Under the pieces are notes generated by a model. The model worked only from the letters and a program-made list of their open reading frames with translations. It was not told where the DNA came from and searched no databases. Of a stretch of 64,000 nucleotides of DNA, positions 10,349-22,019 are shown in pieces (within the stretch, counting starts at the first letter, position 1; every line of letters begins with the position of its first letter). Origin of the DNA: Archegozetes longisetosus (taxonomy: Eukaryota; Arthropoda; Arachnida; Sarcoptiformes; Trhypochthoniidae). A program made the translations under genes and the position numbers. The stretch lies in contig JAEMBT020000001.1 in assembly GCA_018873245.2 (NCBI GenBank), forward strand, positions 13,856,220 to 13,920,219, in the 5' to 3' direction.

Positions 10349-12405
10349 GTTTTTGAATAATAAACAACTATTTTAGACTTGTAAATAAAACTGTTCTGGA
10401 ATTCAAACTTTTAAAAAATACTTCATTAGGAGGCCAAATTTTTTTGTCCCGCAATTGAGAGTTTTTGACTTGATCACCCTAGGTTGCGTAATTTTGTTAT
10501 CCGACAAATCATCAAACCATACTATTTTCATACGTGTTCTTAGTCTAAAATTTCCTCTCACTTTATAAAGAACTTTTAAAAATTATTAGAAACACTTAAG
10601 AAGAAATTAGTATGGTTTGAAATTTTGTCCATAAATAATATTGCAACAAGTGCAAAAGCTGAACATTACTACTAATTTGATATCCTTAGAAATATCAGTA
10701 TAAAAAATCATTTGTTTAGTTCTGCGTTAAAGGTTTTAAACTCTCTTAAATTTTTTCATTTACATCAAATTATTGATAAACAGTAAAATATTCAAATTTT
10801 TATGAAAATAAATATCATTATCTGGCTTGTCATTTCTTCACAGTATCTTACATTCAAGTTTCGAAGCTTAAGAAATACTTTAGAACACACTTTTGTTATG
10901 CCGTTCTGGTTCGAGCTCATAAACCTAAACGCATAACTGGGGGTTAAAATTAATTATTTACCCAGAATCCTGAAACAAACATTCCATTAAAATCTTAGTA
11001 ATATTAGACCTTTTTGATTGCAATCTTTTATTTTCTTAAGAAATTATAAGTATTTAAAATAATATTTAATAAAAAAATATAAAAGGAATATAGCATAAGA
11101 TTTAGACGTGATTTCATTGTTTGGTTGATACATAAAAATATAAACATATTTAAGGGTCTTCACATATTAAAAGATTTTTACTTCTTTCTAACACTTTTCC
11201 AATTTCACTCAGAGGCATAATGAGGTCCTCTCCTCGGGGCCTCCGCCCAAAGACTGACTCTTTACAAATTTTTTAACATATCTTATATAAACAGAACAAA
11301 CCTGAATTGTTATTCTTTTAAAATATGAGCCGCACTTAATAGCAAACGTTAGTGCAATGATAACCTTGAAAGCGTTAGTAAAGCATTTCATAAAATATAA
11401 AGCATATTGTTATATTAAGACAAAAAGTATTTTAATTTGTTTTGTAAACTTTCTATTTGTTATGAGAATGAAAGTAAAACTCTTATTTCGTTATGACTAT
11501 AAAATGTTATGTTTAGTTCGCTCTAATTGCAAAAATAAATTCTTATTTTAATTTAATTACAATAGGAAATTAATTGTTATGAGAATCTAATATTGGAATG
11601 CTTGAACATCCCTTTTTAGGAATAACTTTTCTTAAAATTATAACTCGAAAATATTCTTAAACATCCTTTTATTAATTAGTCAGAAAAGTATAAAAAGAGA
11701 GAGTAATAAAGTAGAAATTAAGTGAGTTAGTACAAGATTGCAAGAGAGCTTAGACTCTGTGCGATACGTTTAAATCTTTATGTATTATCATTCAATTTAT
11801 ATTTTAATAAAGATTGTTAATTGTTAAAGATTGAGTTTTTATTTCGTTATATAAAAATGCACTCTCACAATATAAAGATAACTGTTTGACAACTATTTTA
11901 AAAGAATGAAAACTGACTTAAAACCAGAGAATTCACATCTGCATAACACTTTGGTTCAAGCTTAAAATCTCATAGAAATCTATAGAAAATATCTATATAT
12001 GAAAGGCAATTAATACGAACATAACTTGTTGGTATTATCTGTTGAATTTTGCATATTAAGGGAATGATAGTCTGATTACTAAAATATGAGCGTTTAATAC
12101 GAAGTGAGTGTTCATATAAACCTAAAGCTTTGCAAAAATGATTGCTCAAAACTTAATTTATAGTTTTGTGTATTCTAGTTCGAATAACTGTTTGTCACGA
12201 TTTTATAGGTTATATTTTTGGTTGAAAATTAAATTATGCTTTAATACTAGTGAAAAATGTGTTGAAAAGTAGCTGTGTTTAGTCATTCGGCTAACACTAA
12301 GATTTAAAATAATTTATAGGAGTTGCGCTCAGTAAACATCTTATCTATTTTCTGAACAATAGTCGGGCTATGTTTCCATTAGTCTATATGCTTCTCATAT
12401 AGATA
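10349..12405. other. Intergenic, no gene seen
   Basis: AT-rich with only short chance frames. A possible solo LTR near 11.6-11.9 kb was considered and not accepted. Confidence 0.4.
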
Positions 12406-14440
12406 GAATTATAAAAAATCAGTTAAAATTCTAGATCAACTAATAGTCAGTAATTTTATTGGGAGGATGTAGTACTCCAATAAATAATTCAAATTCGAAA
12501 TGATTTATCAAAATAAAATATTTGAAGTCTTGATATTTTTGAGGACATTTAGTAAATCTTGTACCCTTCTCAATATTTAAGCTATTCTTTAATTATTATT
12601 TTAATAAAGAACTTTTATGGACTAATTATGCATCTCCGTCATAAAATTTATTTTTGATTTAACTATAAACTTAAACACTTGGCCTTGTAGTAGCCTCCTG
12701 GCTAGAATTAATTAGTCAGAGCGAACGACTAGAATCTAACTTAGTTAATTAATCGTGTGGTTGTGTATTAATCTGCAAATGTGCTGTGCGTCAGTGTGGT
12801 TTTGGAGGATTTATGTTGACAAAATATAAGAGCAGCAGAGAGAAACTATTACAAAATTTCAAAAAAGACGGATGCTAATAAGCTTGATTTCCTTGAGTTA
12901 GAAACGGAATGAAGAGTGAACTCCATTAACTATTACCGTATGACTTGTGTAAAATAACCTCTCTATATTAGTGCAGTAATATCTCGATATAGTTAACCTA
13001 CTTATAGCGAATTATCGTTATAGTGAAAGCAGACTTCTACTCCCAAATCACATAAAATAATCCAAAATAAGCTCTTTATGACGAAATCTTATTATTATGA
13101 GTAAAAAATAATGGTTGTTAGGGATTCACTAAATCGAGCTATGATTGTACATAAGAAAAATTATATCCTTCACTATAAAACACAGCAAAACTAGTTTTAG
13201 ATGTCAAAGTAATTCTCGAAAAGAGTTCATTTTAATACTGAATCACATGACGATAAAACAGAAAGTCAAAAATCGCTGAGAATTTTAATTAATTATTGAA
13301 ATCAAATTTAAATGATTATAAGATAACAGTGCATGATATAAAAGGTGAATATTTCTCTAAAATTAGTCACTTTACTGTGTTAATATTTAGTAGCAAAATT
13401 TCAAAAAATTAAATTTGCTTTATAAAAGTGCAAATATTAAATATGAATGACAACGAGTTATCAATCAATAGACAAATAGCTGTTGCCTGGATTGATCTGA
13501 CTTTCAAAATAAAGCCTTTTTTCTCTAGTAAAGAGAAAATAATTCTCAATTCACTCAATGGATCTGTAAATTTTGGATCTCTTAATGCACTGATGGGTCC
13601 TTCAGGTGCAGGAAAGACAACATTATTAGAGTGCATCAATGGCAGAAAAAAGTCAGGTCTGACAGAAGATTCAAAAATTTATTTAAATTCTTATGAAAAA
13701 ATTCGTTCGTGTTTTATCGGTCAAAATGAAAAGGAATATTTGATTATGGGTCTGACTGCTAAACAAAATTTGATCTATGCATCAAAGTTGAAAAATAGTG
13801 GACATAGTTTCATTATTGACCATGAGAGGAATGCATTGGATTTGTTATCGGAGTTGAATATGAGTGATATAAAGGATAATAAGGTTGAGGATTGCAGTGG
13901 AGGTGAACAGAAAAGGCTATCAATTGCTCTCGAGATGACTCAGTATGTTAAGCCTAATGTGATATGCATTGATGAGCCGACCACTGGCCTGGACAGCAAC
14001 AATGCAGAAATGGTAGGTTTTTAGCAGTTTAGTTGTTAACCACAAGAACGGGATAAGTGACTACTTAATTATCATTCTCTTATCCTGTTTTTTAGTAGAC
14101 AATCAGATATTGTAATTGATAAAATGTCTTACGATTGTTAAAAAATTCGATGTTTAGATTATGAAACACCTGAAGCTCTTGTCTACAAAGCATAACATAG
14201 CAATTTTAACAAGCATACATCAGCCAAATTTTGATACGCTGGTGATGTTCGACAGGTTGTATGCCTTAGCAAAAGGAGGTATTTGTGTATATTCGGGGTC
14301 TCCTCAAGACCTTGACACACATCTGAATGAATGTCAAATAATCTGTAGCGAATATCAGGTTCCAATAGAGCTATTGCTCAAAACAGCAACGAATGGTACA
14401 AATGATGAACAAGTGATGAGATTATCAGAAAAGGCATTAC
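12406..14440 (+). repeat. Segmental duplication, copy B (partner 396-2385)
   Basis: The partner of the block near the window start. This copy carries the 5' flank and the first exon and a half of the intact ABCG gene. Edges are approximate. A second copy of the possible pogo-like MITE is at 12974-13147. Confidence 0.85.
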
Positions 14441-17400
14441 AACAGAAACAAACAATAGTAAATAGATGTGAAGATGAAACCAAACTATTTCCCTATGGGA
14501 TACCTTTCAAAAGCAAAAGTTTCAAACCTATAGATTTATGGTATTTGCTGATGAGAACAATGATAAATAACTATATCTGTCAATGGAAGCAAATATTAGC
14601 TCAACTTTCATTCTATATAACTTTTCCATTGATTATAACAAAAGTCTTCAATTCAGATATTGGCACACCTGATGGTTGTTATAATCTTCTTGTAAATCCT
14701 AATACAAGTTGTACTCGACAACTGGAAGACGACTCAGTACTCGATCAAAATACAAAATTTCATTTCTTCACATCAATGATGGCTCTATCAATGCAACTGA
14801 CTGTTACAACTTTGACATTTGCATCAGAAGTTAAAGTTTTTATGAATGAACACAGAAACGGTGAGTCTTTAGAAAAAAATTGATTTTCAAGTTTTAAATT
14901 TCGAAACAAAATCTTATTTATAGAACTTAAATAAGTAAACAATAATCTAATTTTTATAAAGCTTGAGGAATAATTTTTATCAAGATCGATAATAAATAAT
15001 AAATTCTGATCTACTCCGGAAGGGTGATTCGTTTCATAATTTCCATCATTCCTTATTTTCCCAGAATTTTTAAATATTTCCAAAATTTTTTCCTCAAATT
15101 TTTATACCAAAGATAATGTCGAAATTCTGTTAGAATAGTCTAGAGACTTAAAAATCTTTTCTTAAATGATTGGTTTATTTCTAATAAAAATTTTGAACCC
15201 TTTTAATATCTCTAGCTTCGTAACATTTTAACACTTTTTACTTAATAGGTTGGTATAGTACGAGCGTATTTTTCTTCACCCAAAACATTGTCGAACTTTT
15301 ACCAACAATAATATATTCGATAGTATTCTCAGCTCTGGCTTTTTTCGCGAGTGGGCAATACTATGAAAGAGAAAGACTTCTGTACTATATCTTCATAATA
15401 ACATTAGGAATGCTTTGCGCTCAAGGCTTGGCTAGTTTTATAGGAATAGTTTTCGTTAAATACGAACTTTTGGGAATAGAAGTTGCGATAGCAATATTTA
15501 CATTTTCAATAATGTTTTGCAATATTTTCATAAAAATCAAAGAAATGCCTCAGTTATTTCAAATGATCAGTAATTTATCGTTTCTGAAGTATACCTACAA
15601 TGCTGGTCTTATAATTTTTTATGGTTTTGGTCGCTGCTCTTCAGATCAGTTCTCATTAGTTTTGTATAGGTTTTATATCTATGACGAGCTCTTTTGGACT
15701 AATACTGAATATTTGATAATTTACACAATAAGTTCAAGAGTATTGGCTTTTATTGCACTTTATATCAAAACTAATACTTTTTTCAAGAGGAATAAACCTA
15801 AAGTTAACCAAGATACTAATAAATCGGAACAGGATTCAGATCTTCCGGCTAAAACAAAAACTACAATAAGTATTGGATCTGAAAACAAAATAGAAAATAA
15901 AGACGATGTTAATGAATTAGAATATAAAGAAGCTATGAACAAGAAAATAAGTATTGCATGGGTTGATCTGACTTTCAAAGTACCAAAAAGTATATTTAGA
16001 AAAGAAAAGATAATTCTGAGACAATTGAATGGATGTGTAGAATTCGGATCTCTTAATGCACTTATGGGACCTTCAGGTGCAGGAAAGACGTCGTTATTGA
16101 AAACTGTTAATGGAAAATGTCAAAACTTTCTCAGTGATCAGACACAAATTTATTTGAGTAGATTTAAGAAAATTCGTACGTGTTTCATATCTCAAGATGC
16201 GATTCAACATCTTATCAATGGATTGAAAGCAAAAGAGGCTCTGATTTATGCATCAAAACTGAAAAATAGTTATGAGACTGTTGATCATGAGAACAATGTC
16301 ACGAATTTGATGAGTGAGTTGTTGATCAGTGATATTGGGGATACTTGTGTTGAGAATTGTAGTGGAGGTGAACAGAAACGACTTGTTATAGCAATGGAAT
16401 TGACTTCTAAAAAAATGCCTAACCTGTTGTGTATTGATGAGCCAACGAGTGGTCTCGATAGTAATGCTGCAGAAGTGGTAAGTGATATTGAAGAAATTAA
16501 TTTCATTGTGTCATCTCATTAATTTTCATAATTAAAAGTTTAAATTTCAAATTGGATTCATTTTCAAAAAACATGTTTTCATTGAATACTGATAGTTCAT
16601 ACTTTTTAGTTTGTAACTAATCAATTTCAACAAAATGGGTGTACAGTGACTAGAAAAAATTACTGAGAATTTGAAATAGCTCTTTCACGTATAGCTCATG
16701 AAGGATTTTATTTTAGTAAATTTTGAAACTTGACGACCTATTATACCATTTTTATCAATCAATTTTGAACTTTATTAATTGGTTCTATTTGGTGTACAGT
16801 CGACTAATGAGATGTGTTGTACAGGAAAGGTTGAATTACCTTCAAATTTCAGTTATTTTTTAATAACTAACTTTTATTCTAAAGATAAATTGCTTTCTAG
16901 TTTTTTAGAGTTCAAAAATTCAATTATAGTGCTCTACATAATTAAGCGAATCATTTTAATCTATAAAATATTTTTAGGTCATTAAAAGTCTAAAAGTGTT
17001 GTCACGAAATCATGACATAACTGTTATAACAAGTATACATCAGCCAAACAATGATGTACTTATGATGTTCGACAAGTTGTATGTATTATCAAAAGGTGGT
17101 CTTTGCATTTATTCAGGTCCACCACAAGCTCTCAAATGTCACTTAAGTGATTGTGATATTGAATGCACAAAATTTCAAATTCCAATTGAAGTACTGCTAA
17201 AACATGCCTGTAACGGAACAGAAGACAAACATATTGTCCAGCTATCAAATAAAACTTCAGAAGAAAAAGAGATAATTCTTACACGATGTTCTAATGAAAC
17301 AAAACTATTTCTCAATGGGATACAAATCAGAAGCAAAAGATTCAAAGTCATAGATTTTTGGAATTTATTGTTACGAAGCATGACCTATACCTATCGATAT

Positions 17401-18950
17401 AATTGGAAGCTATTGATATTTCATTATGTTTTCCATGTATTTATTAGCTATAGTATAAAATATCTGTTTGATCCAATGATGACTAAACCGAGCGGTTGTA
17501 TCAGTTTTGAAGAGGATTTTGGAAATACTTGTAATAAATCAATTGAGAAATTAAAAGAAGAATCACTTTTAAACCAGAGCATAACGTATAACTTCTTTGT
17601 CATAGCAATGATTATATTCCTCCAGATTGTGACAACAACCATGACTTTTGCATCTGAAGTCACAGTATTTTTGTTTGAACAGAGAAATGGTATGTATTAA
17701 CTTATATTCTACAGGGTCTTTTTCTCGTTAGCCATTGAAAAAGTTTAATAACTTTTTAACTAAAATTAATGGAGAAATTAATTTTGGTTCAATTATTCTT
17801 CATTTTGTGACAATTAAACTCAGTTTATAACAATTGCTGAAAGTGTCCACCATTCATGGCCAGACACATTCTAACGCGGTTTACCATATTATCAGAAACT
17901 TTATGCAAAGTCTCAACACTTATTTCTCTGATTTCATTAGTTATATTGAATTTTAATTCCTCGAGATCTTGAGGATTTGATGAATAAACATTGTTCTTCA
18001 GGTTGCCCCAAAGAGAAAAGTCGGGGCTGGTCAAATCGATATTATCAATAATATCTTTATTTTAAGCTTGAGAATTAGATTCCACCAAACATTTAGGAAT
18101 TTTTCGTACAATGAGATTTGTTCACAGGAAAAATACTTTAAATCTATTAGTTATTATTACCTTATTTTACATGCAATTAATTCACTTAAGAATCAGTTTT
18201 ATAACGTGCAATTAAATTTTGCTCATTTTATTTGATAAATCTTAATGTATACAAAAATAACTGGAAATCTTTAAAGGAGTCCAACTATCAAATAATTTGA
18301 AAATTTCCTATTTTTTCAAAGGTTGGTATAGTACAGGAACTTATTATTGGGCCAAAACATTGGTAGAATTGTTGTCAACTTTGGTTACTATATTTAGCTA
18401 TATCTATATTATTGACATTTATGACGGAAGTACCGTTTTATTTGGATATTTATTCTTCATAACACTTGGAATTCTTGGTATCCAAAGCTTAGGTCATTTG
18501 ATAGGGATAGTACTCAATGAAATTCCGAAAATCGCACCCTTTGTTTCGATCAACGTATTTATATTGCTGTTACTTTTTGGCAATTTCATGATCCCTATTA
18601 AAGAACTTCATTACGCACTCCAATGGTTTAGCAATATTTCAACGCATAAACTCATATTTGAATCAATTATTGTTTTATTGTATGGGTTTGATCGTTGCTC
18701 AGACACCGAGTTTTCAGGTGTTTTGTATGTGTTCGATATTGATGATAATACTTTTTATAGAAATGCAAGATACGCTATAATTCAGTTCATACTTCTCAGA
18801 AGTTTAGCACTTTTTGCACTTATTGTTAAAGCGAATTCTTTCTCAAATCGCAAAAAACGTGATAAAGAGCTTAGTAATTCCATCGAATCGCATCAAAATT
18901 TGAATAACTATATACCGGGACTTACTTCTTACATAGAGATCAGGACATAA
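13443..18950 (+). CDS. Full-size ABCG transporter (NBD-TMD-NBD-TMD), five exons
   Basis: Exons: 13443-14012, 14158-14860, 15249-16477, 16978-17689, 18322-18950. All introns are GT-AG, phases run 0,1,0,1, and the sum is 3,843 nt (1,280 residues). NBD1 has Walker A GPSGAGKTT (52-60), CSGGEQKR and ICIDEPTTGLDS, and the H-loop TSIHQPN starts exon 2. TMD1 runs to about residue 600. A polar linker (RNKPKVNQDTNKSEQDSD and on) leads, inside exon 3 and with no stop, into NBD2: GPSGAGKTS (698-706), CSGGEQKR, LLCIDEPTSGLDS. TMD2 ends the protein. Both halves are split at the same two places, after NAE(M/V) and at NG|GWYST, so the gene arose by duplication and fusion. Animal ABCG proteins are normally half-transporters that dimerise. 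A Met at 15935 could start a second-half-only form. Expected in a membrane, moving lipids, hormones or xenobiotics; the substrate is unknown. Confidence 0.88.
17825..18050 (-). mobile_element. Tc1/mariner-superfamily transposase 3' fragment in ABCG intron 4
   Basis: The minus strand encodes LTSPDFSLWGNLKNNVY, then QDLEELKFNITNEI and a segment ending MCLAMNGGHFQQLL. This is the C-terminal end of an IS630/Tc1/mariner transposase of the type with PDFFLWGxLKxxVY after the last catalytic residue. It is only a fragment and lies antisense to its host gene within a 632-bp intron. Confidence 0.8.
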
Positions 18951-19334
18951 GCTTTCATTCATTCAATCAGAAGAAATAGAATTATTAAAGGTGACAGTTT
19001 AATACCTGAAAATTATATTGTAAAGCATTTAAATATTAAGACTAATAGAATAAAAGCTTTTTAGTTTGAAATCTTTACAAGTAGTCAAATTAAATTCATT
19101 TATTGATTTACAATGGTTTCGCAATTTCTATTATGAATAGTCATTGAAAATTGTTATTGCTTTATATGTCAATTTGAGGTTCACACATTCATTATGATAA
19201 AATAAATATGAAAGAATGCGGAAACTAATAATCTCGCGAAATATAAATAAACTTTTAAAACATAATAACGAACTAATAAAAAGGCTTACACTCAAAAGCA
19301 CAAGTTCATACAAATAATTGATTTCCTCAACAAA
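18951..19334. other. Spacer between ABCG and the Cys-rich peptide gene
   Basis: AT-rich, no recognisable feature; must contain the ABCG 3' UTR and the promoter of the next gene. Confidence 0.4.
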
Positions 19335-19761
19335 ATGTTGTTTAAAATACTTATGAGTATAGTAATTGGATATCTGATTAATTTTATAATAACAGGTAAT
19401 ATTTTAATTTTAATCAAAAAGTTCTTAAAATTTTCATAATTCTTCAAATTAATGACTTATAGTTGCAATTCCACTGCAAAGATGTACAGTTAATGAAGAA
19501 TGTGTCAGCTTTTGTGATAGTCATGGCTATAATAAGTCGGACTGTTCTACAAGAGTTTTGCGATTGAGTCGGATTTGTGAATGTTCTGATTGTGATTTCG
19601 TGAAATGTGCTCTTTTTTGTACTAAAAAGGGTCTCAAATTTGTTGGTTGCAATTGTTTTAATTTACCAATTAATAACATGCCAGTTATGGAAAATTCTGT
19701 CTATAGGCCACTAACTAATGACTGCTCGGAGGATAAATTTTTCTGTCAATGCTCTAAATAA
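19335..19761 (+). CDS. Secreted cysteine-rich peptide, two defensin-like blocks
   Basis: Exon 1 (19335-19395) encodes a 20-residue hydrophobic leader, MLFKILMSIVIGYLINFIIT. The intron 19396-19462 has donor GTAATA and acceptor TTATAG, phase 1. Exon 2 (19463-19761) completes 119 residues. The mature part has 14 cysteines at 28, 34, 38, 48, 59, 61, 64, 69, 73, 83, 85, 108, 115 and 117. The first six follow C-x5-C-x3-C-x9-C-x10-C-x-C. The next five follow C-x4-C-x3-C-x9-C-x-C. The CxxxC plus CxC spacing resembles the cysteine-stabilised alpha/beta (CSab) fold of arthropod defensins, possibly as a tandem pair, with a final C-x6-C-x-C. I recognise no named family. An antimicrobial, salivary or signalling role is guesswork. 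The even Cys count and clean splice sites suggest a real, intact gene. Confidence 0.72.
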
Positions 19762-20919
19762 TAATTTATCGGTTTTGATGATTACTAAACTAATTATTTT
19801 TCGCTTTATAGATTGCTTCATTGTTATTTACTCAATTTTTTAAAACTTGAAGTTTTGTTATATAAAATTTTTATACAATATTTTTTCTATTTTGTTTCAA
19901 ATGCCAACAAAAGAATGCTAGCTATAGTGATAATTAAAACAATGAAGAAATTATATCAACATTCGATTTATTATTCATCAATTTTTACGTAAAAAAATAT
20001 TTTGAAATAGATTAAAACTATTTTAAGTATATTTGTCTTAATTGGAGTCTTATAATATTGCTCATAAAACATGAAACCATGTATTGAAATTGTTAGCTTA
20101 ATTTAATAATTTTAACAAATGTATGGAAAATTTTCAAGTTTCACTTTAGGACAAAAGAATAATTTTCAATTAAAAAGTCTTATCTAATATTAAAAAAATT
20201 AATGATTAATAAAATTATTAATATTTTCAATCTCAGGTTACTTAACGGAATATTTCAAACTAACTAATCATACATTTAATAAGTATGGCCTTCATGTGTA
20301 TGACCATTTGCTATATTGATTCAAAACAACGTAGTTATGCTGCAGGAGAGTGATAGAACAATGAAAATATTTTTTTTAATGTTAATCAAAATCACGCAAT
20401 CATTTAATTTCATAACGTGTGAGGAGCATTACTGTCACTAATGATTTATGATCAAAATTAGTTTGACTTCTGGTTAACACTTAAGCAATGAAAACCCGAA
20501 TGTTTGGCATGAATTTTAGTTAAAAAAAGATTTATGAATCCAATTCATAGCCTTTTAGAGTCAGGCCTCATTTGAACTAATGCTAACATCACTGCTTGTG
20601 GTCAAGAATTCATTGAGAATGGGTTTTATGTTATTAGTCGACGTCTATAGAAAAATATAATGCATGGGCCAAAACTGATTCGTGTTATTTTGGTCAAAAA
20701 TTCAATAAATTACGCACGAAATAAAAAAATTTTAAGATATGATTCAAGAAATTTAAATGCAATCAATCTAAATAATTATGACACGATTTATTTTTCGAGT
20801 TGAATATTACAAATGTTTAGATCCCGCATTAATTATTAGCTATGCTTAAAATTTTTAATAACAAATCATATTACACGAACAAAAATTTTATTCATTTTGA
20901 AATGACTTTAAATGGTGGT
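19762..20919. other. Intergenic, no gene seen
   Basis: AT-rich spacer between two convergently transcribed genes; nothing recognised on either strand. Confidence 0.5.
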
Positions 20920-22019
20920 TCAAAATAAGGAACAGATGCTGAAATCTTTTTCATTCAAAGACCAAAAATCTCTTCCATCATTGCATTGAATGCTTCGAAC
21001 GCGATCTCTGTATGAGTCTGAATTTTTGAATAACCAAAACATGCGACAATCGCAATCAAATCGATTTCCGCCAAAAATCATAACATTTCTCTCGTCCGCT
21101 TTGAGAATAGACTGAAAGATTTTTTGATCCAGAAAAGTAAAGCGATTATTGTTAAACTCGATATTTATAGGTCTCTGACAGTTATTGAACGATCCGATTT
21201 GAAGACTGGTATCATTCAGATTATTGTTATTCAAATAAATAAATAGAATATATTCAGAACTTCTCCAAAGGTCAAAAGCATTGATAGGAATATAATCTAT
21301 TTGTTGGTCGTTCAAATAGATTTCTCTTAAGCCATACAAGTTATAGATCGCGAAATTACCGATAGTTTTAATTTTAAACTGTTTGTTATCAAAAGAATTA
21401 AAGTTAAGAAAAGTTAAATTGCTTTGAATATCTGTTATGGGATGAAAAGCATAATCCGGGATACTCTTTAAGGAATACATGTTCAGATAAATAGATTGAA
21501 CACTTATCAGTGAACTCAAGGCAGTGAAAAAGTCACTGTTGTACTTGTCATCTCCTAACAGCGAATCCCCAAACTGACGAAAATCCACAACAGTTTGAGT
21601 ATTATTTGGTGAAAACACATTTGGCATAAGTCTTGATAAATTACCCGCATTTTCAATCACTATCTCATTGAAAGTTATATCAGAAAACACATTATCCTCC
21701 AATACACTGATCGCTGTGTTGTTTAACTTAAATCTTTCAAAATTTTTACTATTTTTGTCCAAGTTAGAAGAGATTTTAGTGAATATTTGCTTCAGATTGA
21801 GTGCATAATTTCCACCACAATTAATAGCTCTTCTGTTATTATTAGTATCTCTGAAACAAATACACGGACTGAGCACTTGTTGAGGTGGACATTCCAGACA
21901 TATAACTCCGCACAATGAAGTTAAAAATAATATTAATTTAAAACCTAAAAATAGTGCAAATGAATTAACCTCTAAAAAATAGCTGAAAACATTTTATGGA
22001 AAATACCTCCAGTTTGCAT
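20920..22019 (-). CDS. Secreted leucine-rich-repeat protein
   Basis: Exon 1 (22019-22007) supplies ATG and the start MQTG. A 62-bp intron (22006-21945, GTATTT...TTTTAG, phase 1) follows, then exon 2 to the stop at 20920. Without this short first exon the frame has no in-frame ATG near its start. The joined N-terminus, MQTGGFKLILFLTSLCGV, is a signal peptide. The mature protein has an LRRNT-like cap (CLECPP, CICF, INCGG). Irregular LRRs follow (LREIYLNDQQIDYIPINAF, ILFIYLNNNNLND, FNNNRFTFLDQKIF). It ends with an LRRCT cap (NRFDCDCRMFWLF, C...C). This arrangement is common in secreted arthropod LRR proteins annotated after the Oplophorus luciferase non-catalytic subunit. No membrane anchor is visible, so it is probably extracellular. 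A decayed partial paralogue lies at 29346-29862. Confidence 0.85.

Noticed and set aside
8887-10440. GACCTG patch at 8190-8350 as the left end of the hAT transposase copy
   Set aside because: No matching inverted end was found beyond 10348, so the two cannot be tied to one element.
11576-11873. Possible solo LTR (starts TGTTATGAGA, ends near TCTCACA, with TATA-like and AATAAA-like motifs between)
   Set aside because: No target-site duplication, no second copy in the window and no internal region; the end similarity is weak enough to be chance in AT-rich DNA.
15935-18950. Second ABCG half as a separate half-transporter gene starting at the Met at 15935
   Set aside because: The frame is open through from the first half with no stop or splice site that would end the upstream protein, so one fused gene is simpler; an internal start remains possible.
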